Assembly (NCBI RefSeq): GCF_026151205.1
Contig: NC_087080.1
Coordinates: forward strand, 10,027,837 to 10,091,836
Source: Bolinopsis microptera
Lineage: Eukaryota; Ctenophora; Tentaculata; Lobata; Bolinopsidae
Direction of reading: 5' to 3'
Length of the DNA: 64,000 nucleotides
The position numbers and the translations under genes are program-made. The notes under the pieces were generated by a model, which did no database searches, was not told the origin of the DNA, and saw only the letters and a list, made by a program, of their open reading frames with translations. Shown one piece after another: positions 1 to 33,819 of this stretch (the first letter of the stretch is position 1; the number at the start of each line of letters is the position of its first letter).

Positions 1-162
1 TTATAAATTGTGGAGAGTGTCATACAGTGCAACAAGTCCTCTCCTGATGAGATGTTGCACAGCAGAGCTCGTTACATTGTACCGTCTGTGAGGCAGATGT
101 CCATTGTGTCTGCCAGCTCTGTCACTAAATTTAAATCACCGGCAACTCAAGGATTGCGTGTG

Positions 163-207
163 TGTGTGTGTGTGTGTTTGCGAGTGCGTGTGTGTGTGTG
201 TGTGTGA
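163..207. repeat. TG dinucleotide microsatellite
   Basis: Nearly uninterrupted TG repeat with one short break (TTGCGAG) in the middle. Confidence 0.9.
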
Positions 208-1073
208 GATGTAATGTTGCTGCCTGGGTTTTGAACATCACTCTCAAAAACTTCTCCGGATTTGACACTGCTGGCATCATGTTCACATAACACTCGTTTT
301 TACACGCACTTCTACACTCGGTGTAGATTTACCCTGCACTCACTCTTGAAGTAAAGTGAACGGGGTAGGGCAGGGATTAGCAAACGAGACAAGGCTGGCC
401 CAGCAGGAATTATTATTGTGGTTTGCAGGTCTAATATCCAGTGTATATGTTGTGTACGTGCCTCCAAGATCCTGTCAAAGTCTCGGGATATACCCAGGGT
501 ACAGAACGTGTTTCATGACGTTTACACGACGTGTTTCATAATCATAATGATCCAAGGTATGTTGTTTAACATTCCATTTTTAGATAAATGTTTAAGTGGT
601 CTCCTGTCTCTCCTCTGTATCTGATAGTACAGGATGTACGTAGTTCATGTTACTTAATCTTGACAAATTTCATCCCTACCCCAAACGTATATATAATATC
701 TAGGGGTGTTAAGGGGTTCTCGTGACATAAGAAATCCCTGGTATTTGGTATCTTGTTAAATGTGTAAGTCCTCAAAATACTGTAAGTAGATATAGAGATG
801 ATCGTGTTGGCGGTATCCAGATCTAGTCCCTGATTGAAGAACCTCTTTCCAAGTAATTTCATAGTTAGACAGAGAGGTAGTTAAAATGACGTCACGTCCC
901 ATAATTCTACCCTCCAAATCACCGAGCTGTCTCCCTCACGTTGCTTCTAAGCAATTGCAGTCCAAACACCATGAAATTCTAAATCTAATATCATCAGACA
1001 TTTTATTGCATTTCCAGCGTACTTCATGACACATCTCGAGGATCTCCAAATTTACATAAGAATTCCAGCTGCG

Positions 1074-1243
1074 ATTGGTCAGAAGTTGATCACGTGACAC
1101 CAGTTTATATCTCCCATTGGTCAGAACCTGCCCACGTGCTCCCATGCAAGTTCTCCGATTGGATCACTGCCAGGCACGTGCAGAGCGATCCTGCTTGTGT
1201 TTGTGTGTGTGCTAAGTCGGGCCGAGTGCCCCCTCCTCATTGG
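1074..1243. promoter_or_regulatory. candidate promoter: four ATTGG and three CACGTG sites
   Basis: ATTGG (inverted CCAAT) occurs at 1074, 1116, 1158 and 1239, and CACGTG at 1091, 1133 and 1175, so the sites alternate at roughly 40 bp spacing. Clustered CCAAT boxes with E/G-boxes are typical of animal proximal promoters (NF-Y and bHLH factors). An AT-rich stretch (gatatattta, about 1253-1262) and a CT-rich run follow. It could serve a plus-strand gene such as the betaglycan-like gene, but no transcript start is visible. Confidence 0.35.
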
Positions 1244-3119
1244 CTGTGAAATTGATATATTTAACACGACGAGAGTTACTTTGCGGTTCACGATCTTTCT
1301 CTCTCTGTTCGGCAAAGTGCATGCTAAAAGACAAAGCGTGTGACCTCAGTTCAAAGGAGCTAGAGGTGTTTTCCGGACCCTCTTTTAAAGAATTCGTGAC
1401 TTTTAAAGTCTTCTTTAATTACACGAGCTAGTGGGACTAGCGGTGGCTTGTACTTACCCCTGATGTAATTGTTATTTTAAAACTAGCTCTCCTCGAAATT
1501 TAGGATGCTATTAAAAGAGTTAAAATACTTTCTTGTGTCCACTGATTCTTAAGAAGCCGTCATAAATATTTAATCTAAATAGAATACCGCTTTTACCTAT
1601 TAACTCTCAAAGGCTTCGCCCGCCAAGCGAATCTGCATACTTTCTGTTAACTTACTCCTAATTCACCCTGTGTAAACATGGGTATCAGCCCTGAAGGATG
1701 GAATGTAAAAATTCAATCTCCCACTTTGCCCCTGCGATTGGGCAGTCTGAGACTAAGCAGACCGGACTTCATTTTTGTCTGAAGCTCTCAAGTGAGGTGT
1801 CTCTCCCCTGATCTATTTCCTCTGGCTGCCCCTTATCGTACCCTTATTACCGGGCCCGGATCCGCATCAAAACTGCTATTATTGATTTTAAAAACATGGC
1901 ACTAATTCTTGTTACCGCAAAAATTATTTTTTCCGTGTTGATTGTAATTCTATGAAAGGCTCAAGCTTGACTGGTATGAAGGGGTGTAAAGTGATTGTTT
2001 GTTGACCAACAAGCAGATATAAAGAGAGAGGAGAGAGAGCGGCCGGACTTTCTATTAGACCTTGTCCGGTTCCAGGTACCAGTACATTACCAAAATATCA
2101 TGAGCAAAGGTCCCGGAAACAAGCTTAAAATGACGGTGATAATGAAGGTGTATCTAGTGTAGGCTCTTAACTAAATTCCTTATCGGTGACAAATAAGGTG
2201 GATATTGAGATTTCAGCTGAACATGCATTACTTACTAAATACCCACGTCATTAGCTACGAAATGAGATTCAAGATGCGAACTTAAGTACAAGTTTTTCAG
2301 GGTGTGTAGCTACGTCACAAACTTTAAAAACATTGCCCAACTGAAGAGAGTTTGTACCATGAGATCCTAATCTGCAACACCACTCCAGCCGCTCTAACTC
2401 AGACAAATCTGTCAATGATAAGACACACATAATTTGTAATCAATTGTAGCATTGTCTCCCCCATAATAGCAAATATGTGCGCCCCTGTGCTGCTGCCTCT
2501 TGGTCATTATGAGCTGGTTTTGACCCCATTCTACAAGGCTCTCCATGTCGCCAATTTTCCATTGTAATTGAAAGTTTGGAGAATGCGTCATAACACGTTA
2601 TGCCCAAATAAGGAGTGCCCTTATGCCCGTAAAGGATGTCACGTGACGAGCTGCTATGGTGCCGGTTTGTCAATGGAACAGATTAGCTACGCTATAAATT
2701 ATTCTAATAATGTGGCCGCTTCACTGGGTTATGTTGCAACATGGTCACGGCGCCCATCTCCCTCACTAAGAGGTTATTGTAATGGAGATGTAGAGCTCTG
2801 CTATGCGAACATTCAGAAGGATCAAACCTGATGAGGATTGTAACGAACTATGCTCCTAGATGAGATATGTTGTATGTTGTAATAAAGAAAACAGTGTACA
2901 ATACACTGTGTAACACCTCTAGCCCAGTGTATACTGGGAGATAGCTGCAGTGGAATGGACTGTATTTTTAGGGTTGCTGCTACCCACACACATTACAGGG
3001 ACCCGGCCAGATAGAATGTACATGCCTGCGGTAAAGGGCAAGCTTGTAGCTTACCAAGTCCTGTTTAAAGTTGTAATGTTGCTATCATCGGGCTTGTTCG
3101 AGCTCAGTATTGGTGTCCC

Positions 3120-3345
3120 GGGTATGTGCACTTTGCATGCACGTGCAGTGTAGCTGGTATTTGCACTTTGCACGTGCGGTGTAGTTGGTATTTGCACTTT
3201 GCACGTGCGGTGTAGTTGGTATTTGCACTTTGCACGTGCAGTGTAGATGGTATGTGCACTTTGCACGTGCGGTGTAGTTGGTATTTGCACTTTGCACGTG
3301 CGGTGTAGTTGGTATTTGCACTTTGCACGTGCGGTGTAGATGGTG
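3120..3345. repeat. 31-bp minisatellite, about seven copies, each with CACGTG
   Basis: The unit is about 31 bp (GGTATTTGCACTTTGCACG followed by TGCGGTGTAGTT) and is repeated about seven times. Each unit contains one palindromic CACGTG hexamer. The copies are almost identical, differing mainly at tail positions (GTAGTT, GTAGAT or GTAGCT). Confidence 0.9.
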
Positions 3346-5564
3346 GTGATGACTGGTTTATGTATTGAGGTGGACTCTCAGTTGAATTATAATGTAGTGA
3401 ATTTTTGTAGAGTATTTTTGCAAGGAATGTTTTTTCGGAAATATTTCATTCTAACGATAATTTATCGAAAACGGAAAGAAGTTAAGAAGGCAATATGTTA
3501 GTACATATAACATATTATTATCTTTTTATAGATGCTTGGAGCATCGTTTTCAGTCGACATTGAGAAAATGTTTCATTTTCCGGTATATATTAAAATTGTG
3601 AAATGAATTGCTACAATCGCAATTTTGGCACGGAAAATATCTATCTCTTTATTTGACATGCTCGACATCTATCTACAGTAAAAATTTCTGGTTTTTGACA
3701 TTACGAGAATGTCAAGAATTTCTAACGGCATTTTTGAAATGGACATTGATCATTGGACCTGAAAATCATCGAGAATTACAACGAGAATTGTTTGAATTTT
3801 CGACGTTTTCGCGAGCCGACATTTTTTCCATATTTTCCAACCTGCCATAATTTTTGAGATGACTCCTTCTGTTCTATGAGGACTCTTTATTAACGGTTTA
3901 ACGCAAATCGTACAGCTTCCTCGTCTACAGCATGAGAGATATGTAAATCAATTACGAGGCAGAAGTCTTTTAAAGTGGTACGAACTGGCCTAAGTGTTAG
4001 GTTTAACCAAGCCTCTTAACGTATGATTCCCAATCCTGATTCCTGAATCCTAAATCAAACTTTCTCCATTCTACGCCTCAGGCTCGTTCAACGCTATAAA
4101 TTATTTACAAGGCTCAATTGAAATATTGATAAGGCAGCATTGTATCATCACAGCAAACCATTCCACCGCCTAATGAGGAGAGAAAAGTGAGGTAAATCAG
4201 AGATCTAAGTTAACACACTAGATATCACTGCTCATTCCTCAAAGTTCACTGTGTGAGGGCGGTCCCCAAGTTGAGAGATCTGTTAGCCTTGGTCTCTCTA
4301 CTCTTCGCGTGGTGTTTTCCCAATGATCGTGCTCCTTGAACTCATTAATATTTATATATATCATGGACGAAGAGAGGTGCGAAGTTTGAGCTATCTATTT
4401 AGCATATTGTCCTCTGACATTGTTCACATCTCACCACAATAAAGTGGTTGACATTATTATTGTTATGACTCATTATCTCCATGTTTATCAATTGGCAATT
4501 TTATTGTTATACCTGATTAAATCCCCGCGCCATGTAACACACTGTCCCCATTTCCAAATCAGAACTATGCCGGAAGGAAATTCCCTGCCATTCACCAATC
4601 TCCATACATTCCGTCCCTATTTCCATATTTTTCCCAGAACAATTGAGGAAGGAAATTTCCTGCCATTGAGTGTTGACAGGAACCATACTTGGTTTGAGTG
4701 CGGAGTGAGTGACTTACTGGCCCGTACTTGCTGTGGTGGCCGGGCCCAGGGGGGCTGATCACATGAAACTGAGCGCAATTAAACCTCGGAACGCGGGAGA
4801 GGGAGGGAGGGAGATGCCGGGATGGGGGAGAGAGAATCCTGCCAACTGCGGGAAACGTTTAACACATCATGTTAAGGTCTCACATATATTCCCGTTAAGT
4901 GTCTGATAACGGGATACAAGTTGGAAGGAGACCCACTGTTCAGGTCTCGTCCACTTCACGTCTCCTTCTCCCCATATCGGAACATTGCACTGGAGAGAGG
5001 GAGTGTGTGTCAACAGGGGGTGTTGAGGGACATATGCGGTTTATTATCAGTAACGTTGGTGCCCTCTCTGACTCTCTCTCTCTCTTCAAATTTATCGAAA
5101 TTAGCATTTGATTATTAATATATTCAGAAAGTTACGAAATACCGATATTCGTCCGAGCCGTGCCCACTCGGTGAGCTGTGGATGTGGTGCGATATGAGCT
5201 GGGTTGTGGTTACTGGTGAGGTTTGAAAATACCGCGAAATGAGCCGGGGAGAGCTTGTCATATTCTCGTAGGCTGGTGCGAGATTTTGTACCACGACACA
5301 ATATATATATCCGATATCACATCTTTGTAGAGCAACGCAATGTCGTGTCTTGACTCTTGGTATATATAATTATTGCTACTTGATCATGTCCCGAGCTTGT
5401 CCAATCGGCACCCTCAATTTCGCAATCCAATGATCTACCGTTATTGGAGGAATTTATATGATTTAGATTATCATTAAAGTGTCATCTCAATATTAAAAGA
5501 AATGATCATGGCATACCGAAACTGCTTTCACAGTAATTTTAACTTTATTTAAAAACTATTTCAG

Positions 5565-27755
<22,191 letters not shown>

Positions 27756-30138
27756 AGCCCCCGCACGCAATTAGTGCACAATTATCACATGTCCTGGTTA
27801 ATTAGAGCAATTAGTCGATTAATCAGATAAAGAGTTGAGATGATATAATAGCCCCGTTTTTACGTTAGATAGAAGGGATTGATGTTTCTCCCTCCATATT
27901 ATCAACCACAAGAAGTGCTTTAGAAAAGCCCCACAGCTCATCCAGCCCCGGCTCACTGATACTCAAATTATTTGTATCTAGGGTAATAAATCTAGGGTAA
28001 GCAATTTCTAGTAAATGACCTTGAATCCCATGCATATGCTGTCCTGCAAAACGCATATGCCTTGCAATTACATATATGTTGCGTAAATTTATTACGAATT
28101 TTGCATTATGCAAAATGTTGTTAACAACAACAACCTCGAATCCTCAGACTCGTATCGCACGAAAGTCTGTGCCGTACGCCCACCTTCTCCTTCCTAACTT
28201 AAATCCTTTATTTATGACGAATGTAATTCGTTTGTTGATAGTGTAGCTGAAAGAGCTTTGAGGTGTGACCTGTGTATTTAACTGCCTGTTTATTTCTTAA
28301 CTAAACCCATGTTTCGTTTGCTAACCGGAAAGTATAATTTCTGTTTATTCTGTATATTTCGAATAGATTGATTTTGTGTGTGTCACAGTGCAGTATGGCG
28401 CTGTTACACCTCCCAATACCCATTACCTTGACTTGAATAGAATGGTTATTTGATTGCTGAAAATTTTCATGTTAACTTGAAAAAAAGAAGAAACTGCCGT
28501 CAAGTTTTGGCGGAAGTTCGAAACGATTAGCTTCTTTAGATAATCACTAATAAGTTTTTGCTGTGGTTTTTAAGGTAATGGGTATTAGATTCTTACAGTG
28601 AATCCATGATTTTCTATCATGAATAAAATGGCAACCAGTTTGCGATGCTTTTATAGAACGTTACTATTCTCTGGTCTGCTCTAGAGAGATGCGATGTGCT
28701 GATTGATTAGGATAACTCCCGGAAGTTGAACTTCCGCGCCTACATTTCTTCAAAATTCCTGTAACTGTGTTCGCTCGCATCTCTTTACATACTTGTCTAA
28801 TATTTTCTAAGATCTACAGTTTTGCGTTTTGATTTCCATATAATGTTTGTTTTTAATGGTTTTTGACCCTAGTAACATTGTTCAAAATCTTACGTTCATT
28901 TCTCGTAGTGGCGTCCTTAAATATGCTAAAACACGTACAAGATCTAAATGTTTCTTTTGAACTTGACCTATCTATGAACTTCATCCCAAAATTTCACCAA
29001 AATTCCACCTGAAACTATAATTGAAACAAATTCCAAAAACAGATACCTCAAAAGAAACATTTCCTCTTGTCTGAAATTGAACCTAACACCTGTGTAGAAA
29101 TAGTTGACTGTGATTTGTATATATAAGTACTGTGTACAGCACATACTATTATATATTAGGAAAATGCCATGAGACCTGATTTTTGTACCGTTATATATAT
29201 AGAGAGAGAGTTCAACCTACTTGTTCTAAAGTTTTGTTATCTGTAAGCGAATGAACTTTTATATATGAGTATGACATGTTGGACTCGCCCGGGCAGTATC
29301 TTTTACAGTTGCGTGATTTATTAAACCCACTTTTTGTTCTTTAAGTAAAAGTTAAATAGAGCATGGAGCTCTCGTTCGTTTATTCGTTTCCTTGAGGATT
29401 ATAGTTTTAGTGAGGGATAGTATATATTACAATTGAAAAAGTAAACTTCACAGAAAAAAGGAAGTATGTGATTAAAGGAAATATAAATATATAACAACAT
29501 TAATTAAAGGGCCAGTGTTACTCAAAGTAGTCCGTTTCTGAATTCTTTCATAGATCTTTCCTCCTGAACTTTTACTGTTTCTCATTGTTTGGAAGAGAGT
29601 TACAAGGTTTACTGCATCCAATACATGCAACGATTTTTAATTTATTTTTGTTAAACTGCTCAATGAATGAAGACTGTGTACATATGATGTTTTATATTAT
29701 CGTAAAAGTTGGTTTCATTTTTCGTATCATAAAAGTAACTCCTCAATGAATTGCAATTATAAACCAGAGATGTCGATGAAAAATTAAATACGATTACAAA
29801 ATGTAAAACTGATTTTAAGAGGCGACTGTCTTTATGAAGGAGCAAGGTTAAAATATATTCCCAATGTTAATAGGACATCATAATAAAACTATAAGTCGTT
29901 TGCATCAAAATATTTGCAAACGAATTAAAATACAATTATTAGCTGAAATGAACTTGGCAGCTCCATTTCTGATTCGTCAAATATTACTCTGTTTTATTTC
30001 TACATTCTAGAGCTTTAAAAGTGGCAAAAGTTACACAAAGGGGTTATAAACTCGACGTACTCAGAGATAGCAGTTAACCAACATACCAGGACTTGCTCTA
30101 ACCAGAGCCCTGTCCCCTGATCTCGCTTCCAGTAACGC
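27756..30138. other. 3' UTR of the betaglycan-like gene, then AT-rich intergenic sequence
   Basis: No gene is recognised. AATAAA at 28622-28627 is a reasonable poly(A) signal for the upstream gene. A 15-bp inverted repeat (arms at 28415-28429 and 28572-28586, containing TACCCATTACC) could form a long-loop hairpin in that 3' UTR. The rest is AT-rich with no structure I can name. Confidence 0.5.
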
Positions 30139-30146
30139 AAGACCGC

Positions 30147-30224
30147 TTACTGGGCCGCGCTCAGCCTGTCATTCCGCCAAATCTTTATTGTTAATAAACA
30201 TAATAGCCTGGGGTCCTCAGGTAA
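30147..30224 (+). mobile_element. 78-bp MITE-like insertion, copy 1
   Basis: It starts TTACTGGGCC, ends CCTCAGGTAA, and is flanked by an 8-bp direct repeat, AAGACCGC (30139-30146 and 30225-30232). It has imperfect inverted ends, TTAC(C)TGGG. Three further copies of the same sequence follow within 2.7 kb. Confidence 0.8.
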
Positions 30225-30399
30225 AAGACCGCCGGAGGCGGCACCTTATTCTATTTGTGAAAAAAGCGCGTCACGCAGTACGCGTAGACACATGGCTATG
30301 TGAATACTAGGACCGGTTACCGAACTTTAGAGGAGTCCCGAACCCGCGGGGTAGCCACGCCCATATTTAGTCCAAATTAGGCCCAATTTAGCCAAATAC

Positions 30400-30735
30400 C
30401 TTGACGGATGTTACTCGTCTAAATTTCTTCGAAGTAGCGCGCACCGCTTTCTTTTCTGAATATTATATGGCCCGAGGCCGATGGCAAGTGCTACGAAGTA
30501 GCGCGCGCCGGGCCAAACCATTAACAATGGTTTGTATGTTTACAACCTACCAGGACGCGCGCCGAGTTGGACTTGACATACGTTGCATGCCACTTTTCGC
30601 GCGCCGCCGAAGGGATACGCCGAAGGGATACGAAATTACATGTATCAAAGTTGGACTCGTCGACGGTTTTGGAACAAATATATGGCATGGAACAAATATA
30701 TGGAACAAATATTTTACGAGTATCACCGACCGTTA
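30400..30735. repeat. dispersed repeat, copy A (GCGCGC-rich unknown element)
   Basis: It contains GATGTTACTCGTCTAAATTT, which recurs near 44079, and TACCAGGACGCGCGCCGAG, which recurs near 31422 and, with one change, near 33112. The phrase GGAACAAATATTTTACGA follows in each of the latter copies. The open frames across it are low quality and probably not genes. Confidence 0.6.
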
Positions 30736-31073
30736 AACAATGGTCAACCAAATACCGCTGAACATGATCAAAACTAATTTCGGCCAGCACAAAATTCTCC
30801 AAAAAAATGCGTAATATATTAAGTAACCACTAAACTTCCCTTGATCCAATTTTAACAAAATTTGATTGGCTTACTCATCACTCATAAACTTCGCTCCTAC
30901 TAAATCGCTCGCCCAAATTTTAAGAAAATTCTTGTGAAAAGGCCCTTTAGGCATGAAAGTGATCTAGATCGGTGTATTTTTGGACGCTGATTCCGAATCA
31001 CCCCCATGACGTAGGGTTAAAATGCTTCCCTGGAGAGTAATGGGCAAAAAACCGTTTTGGTCACGTGACAGGC

Positions 31074-31154
31074 TTACCTGGGGACCTCAGGCTATCATGT
31101 TCATTAACATAAATAAAGATTCGGCGGAATGACAGGCTGAGCGCGGCCCAGTAA
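31074..31154 (-). mobile_element. 81-bp MITE-like insertion, copy 2 (inverted)
   Basis: Reverse orientation of the element at 30147. It starts TTACCTGGGG, ends GCCCAGTAA, and is flanked by a perfect 9-bp direct repeat, GTGACAGGC (31065-31073 and 31155-31163). The separate duplication shows it is an independent insertion, not the right-hand end of a larger transposon. Confidence 0.82.
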
Positions 31155-31194
31155 GTGACAGGCTAGTAAAACGTGAATTCGATTATTTAGGGCT

Positions 31195-31271
31195 CGGGTT
31201 AGGGTTAGGGTTGTGGTTAAGATTATGGATAGCTTCGGGGTTATGGTTAGGGTTAGGGTTGGGATTAGGGT
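31195..31271 (+). repeat. interstitial telomere-like (TTAGGG) degenerate tract
   Basis: GGGTTAGGGTTAGGGTT and GGTTAGGGTTAGGGTTGGGA segments are separated by degenerate GGTTA units. TTAGGG is the common metazoan telomere repeat. It begins about 30 bp from the right duplication of MITE copy 2. Confidence 0.75.
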
Positions 31272-31740
31272 TTATGTAAAACCGTTTTTTACGGCTGCAA
31301 AACCAAAAAAACCAAAGTCACGTGAAATTTTTGGGCGAGCGATTTAGTAAAAGCCCATAAACTTACATGAAAACTGTCCGAAAAAGTTATAAAGCATATT
31401 CAATTGTAGGTATTACAACTTACCAGGACGCGCGCCGAGTTGGACTCGTCCACGGTCCAATATATGGAACAAATATTTTACGAATATCATTATTATTATT
31501 AAATCAAAGTTCTAAACAAGGGATAGTTTAAAAAACAACGCCCAAGTCTAATCTTTCCCTAAAACAAAAACTAAGAATTAAAAACTTCATTGCAATTTCC
31601 GCCAATATCTCTTGTCATAACTCAAATTACGGAGATAATGCAGGTCAAAGATATTATTTAAATAAAGATTTCTTTTACATAAATCATGCACGAATATCAC
31701 CCGTTAAATATTCAACCATTAATGATTAAACATTATGTTG

Positions 31741-31836
31741 TTACTGGGCGGAACTCAGCCTGTCATTCCGCCGAATCATTATTATTATTATCATGTTTAT
31801 GAACATAATTGATAATAGCCTGGGGTCCCCAGGTAA
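31741..31836 (+). mobile_element. 96-bp MITE-like insertion, copy 3
   Basis: Same sequence as the 30147 element with a longer ATT-rich middle. The flanks ATTATGTTG (31732-31740) and TTTATGTTG (31837-31845) match at 8 of 9 positions. Confidence 0.75.
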
Positions 31837-32301
31837 TTTATGTTGCAGCTAAAAGCAGCTTGATTGACGATGTTAATCCATCGAGATTGTTGCTCTGCGA
31901 AGCAGAGCAACGATCGACGACGATGAAGCAAGATGAAGATGACGATGAAGACGACGATGAAGTGAAAAGTTTGCGTGGCGCGTCGAAGCGGCGAAGTCCT
32001 CCAAAAAGCAGCGTATTTTGCTCCATTTTGCCCCATTTTCATCACTATATCAACTAGAACTGATCCGATATACACCAAATTTTTTGGACATAGACACTTG
32101 CAAAAGCCCTATTACTATTAGAAGTTCCTTTGTATCACGTGGTGACCCCCACTGTCGCTTCACTATAGTCTTCGACGATACTGGGGGAGCCGCGCACTTC
32201 GTGCGCGGCGGGTCATACAACGTATGACAAAAGTTCCTCACAAATTTTCAAAGTGATCTTTTTCAAGGAACAGAAGATATGACAAAATAATTGCTCTATC
32301 C

Positions 32302-32364
32302 AGAGCCCTTGCGCTTGCAGAACACAGTAGCGCGCGGCCGCCTCACGGCGGTAAAAAGGGCTCT
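32302..32364. repeat. short inverted repeat flanking a GC-rich segment
   Basis: AGAGCCCTT at 32302-32310 and AAGGGCTCT at 32356-32364 enclose about 45 bp of GC-rich sequence containing GCGCGCGGCCGCC. It may be a hairpin or a small repeat unit; its nature is unknown. Confidence 0.4.
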
Positions 32365-32749
32365 AGCCACCAACCCACCCAACAATTTTGGCACCACTTA
32401 TATAAGGTGCCAAAATTTCCCGCGCTTTTGTCCTCATATGCAACATATGTAGCCTTTCAGACATTGATTGCGTAAACGAGGAGTCGTACGTCACCTCAAG
32501 ATCGGGTGACAGGGGGCTGACTATGCCCGAACCTAATTGATCATTGATTGGTTCTGAGGTCACGTAATTATGAGCCTATGTGCTATGAGGTCACGTGACT
32601 ATGACGTCACCAGACCTTGTCCTCCCTTCTCCGCTCATTGGACCAGGTGAGCTTGCATGCTTGTGAATGTAGGTGTAAGTACAGCTGTATTGTAGTTTAT
32701 ACCTAATTAACCCCTACTATACACTGTCACTATGCAGTATGCACTATAG

Positions 32750-32832
32750 TTACTGGGCCGCGCTCAGCCTGTCATTCCGCCGAATCTATATTTATATGTT
32801 AATGAACATGATAGCCTGAGGTCCCCAGGTAA
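32750..32832 (+). mobile_element. 83-bp MITE-like insertion, copy 4
   Basis: Starts TTACTGGGCC, ends CCCCAGGTAA, and is flanked by a perfect 9-bp direct repeat, GCACTATAG (32741-32749 and 32833-32841). It is the clearest copy of the family, since both borders are exact. Confidence 0.85.
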
Positions 32833-33043
32833 GCACTATAGAAACCTGAAAAGTGGTTACTGCATACTGGAGGGAGAAGTGCCAAGACTACCTGCGCTAC
32901 ATAAACGCTGTTGTCAGCACTGCGTGCGCGCACGAACCTTTCTATCGGGGTTCGTGGATAGGAGCTTTTCTTGACTTGTGAAACAAGCGCGCCCGAAGTT
33001 TTGCAAAAGCACATGGTTATTAGGTGAAACAAAATAATAAAAC

Positions 33044-33437
33044 AAAAATCAGCGAATTTCGTCAAATTATGCGACTTTTACACCTACTACTTTTTTGTAG
33101 GTTTACAACCTACCAGGATGCGCGCCGAGTTGCACTCGTCGACGAATATATGGAACAAATATTTTACGAGTACCACCCGTTAAATACTTTTCACTTTTGC
33201 TCCAAAAGCCGCGCACCATCAAATATGGCACTTAGGCGAAACTCACTAATCATTTCAAAAATGGATGACAAATTTGGTACTGTGAAAATTCTCACAGTCT
33301 CTAGAAAACAATGCACAATGGTACACTGAATGATCAGTGAGTTTTGCCTAGGTGCCATATTTGATGGTGCGATGCTTTTGCAAGCTATAATTAGGTGTAA
33401 AAGTCGCGTAATTTGACGAAATTCGTTGATTTTTATC
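33044..33437. mobile_element. palindromic (foldback) MITE-like element carrying an inserted repeat
   Basis: The outer arms (33044-33086 and 33392-33437) are about 45-bp inverted copies (ATCAGCGAATTTCGTCAAAT on the left). The inner arms (33199-33255 and 33328-33384) are also inverted copies of about 55 bp (CACCATCAAATATGGCAC). About 110 bp on the left side (33087-33198), including TACCAGGATGCGCGCCGAG and a GGAACAAATATTTTACGAG tail, has no partner on the right, so a dispersed repeat seems to have inserted into one arm. Confidence 0.7.
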
Positions 33438-33819
33438 GTACTATTCTGTGATATTATTACCCCCTTTTGCACAGTTCTTCAGGAGTGTTTCCCTTCATGT
33501 TTTCTGTTCCTTAGACCAAACAGGGGCGTGAGCTGCCCGCCCTAGCTACGGTACGAGAAGCAGCGGCAGTGTGTGATCCGGTTATAAAGAGTGTTCTTGG
33601 AACAACAGCACTCTGCTTGGCTGCACTGTGACAGTGGGAGAACATTAGTTCATGTCACCTAACGCCCGCTTAACCTTGGCAGCCCCAAGGCATCTGGTTG
33701 GTGATGGTTCCCAGGGCTTTTTCAGTTGGAGTCGGCTGTTAAGTTTGTCCTGTAAATTCTTGACTTAAGAAAGGAAATAAAATATATAACATCACATCCA
33801 ACACTTGGATTCATCCCAA

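Larger units (their letters stand above)
1..5564. other. no supported gene; intergenic or upstream intron sequence
   Basis: I see no exon I can defend here. The stretch holds a TG microsatellite (about 163-207), a CCAAT/CACGTG cluster (1074-1243) and a 31-bp minisatellite (about 3120-3345). The short open frames have no recognisable domain and no convincing splice pairs. Because the betaglycan-like exon at 5565 starts in phase 0 inside a domain, its upstream exons must exist, either here but unrecognised or before the window. Confidence 0.5.

Noticed and set aside
4420-4758. 112-codon plus-strand ORF with a hydrophobic start
   Set aside because: Checked as a signal-peptide exon for the betaglycan-like gene, but there is no suitable donor in frame and no family resemblance downstream.
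30147-31154. A 1-kb transposon with 80-bp terminal inverted repeats
   Set aside because: Each end has its own target duplication (AAGACCGC and GTGACAGGC), so these are two separate small insertions in opposite orientation.
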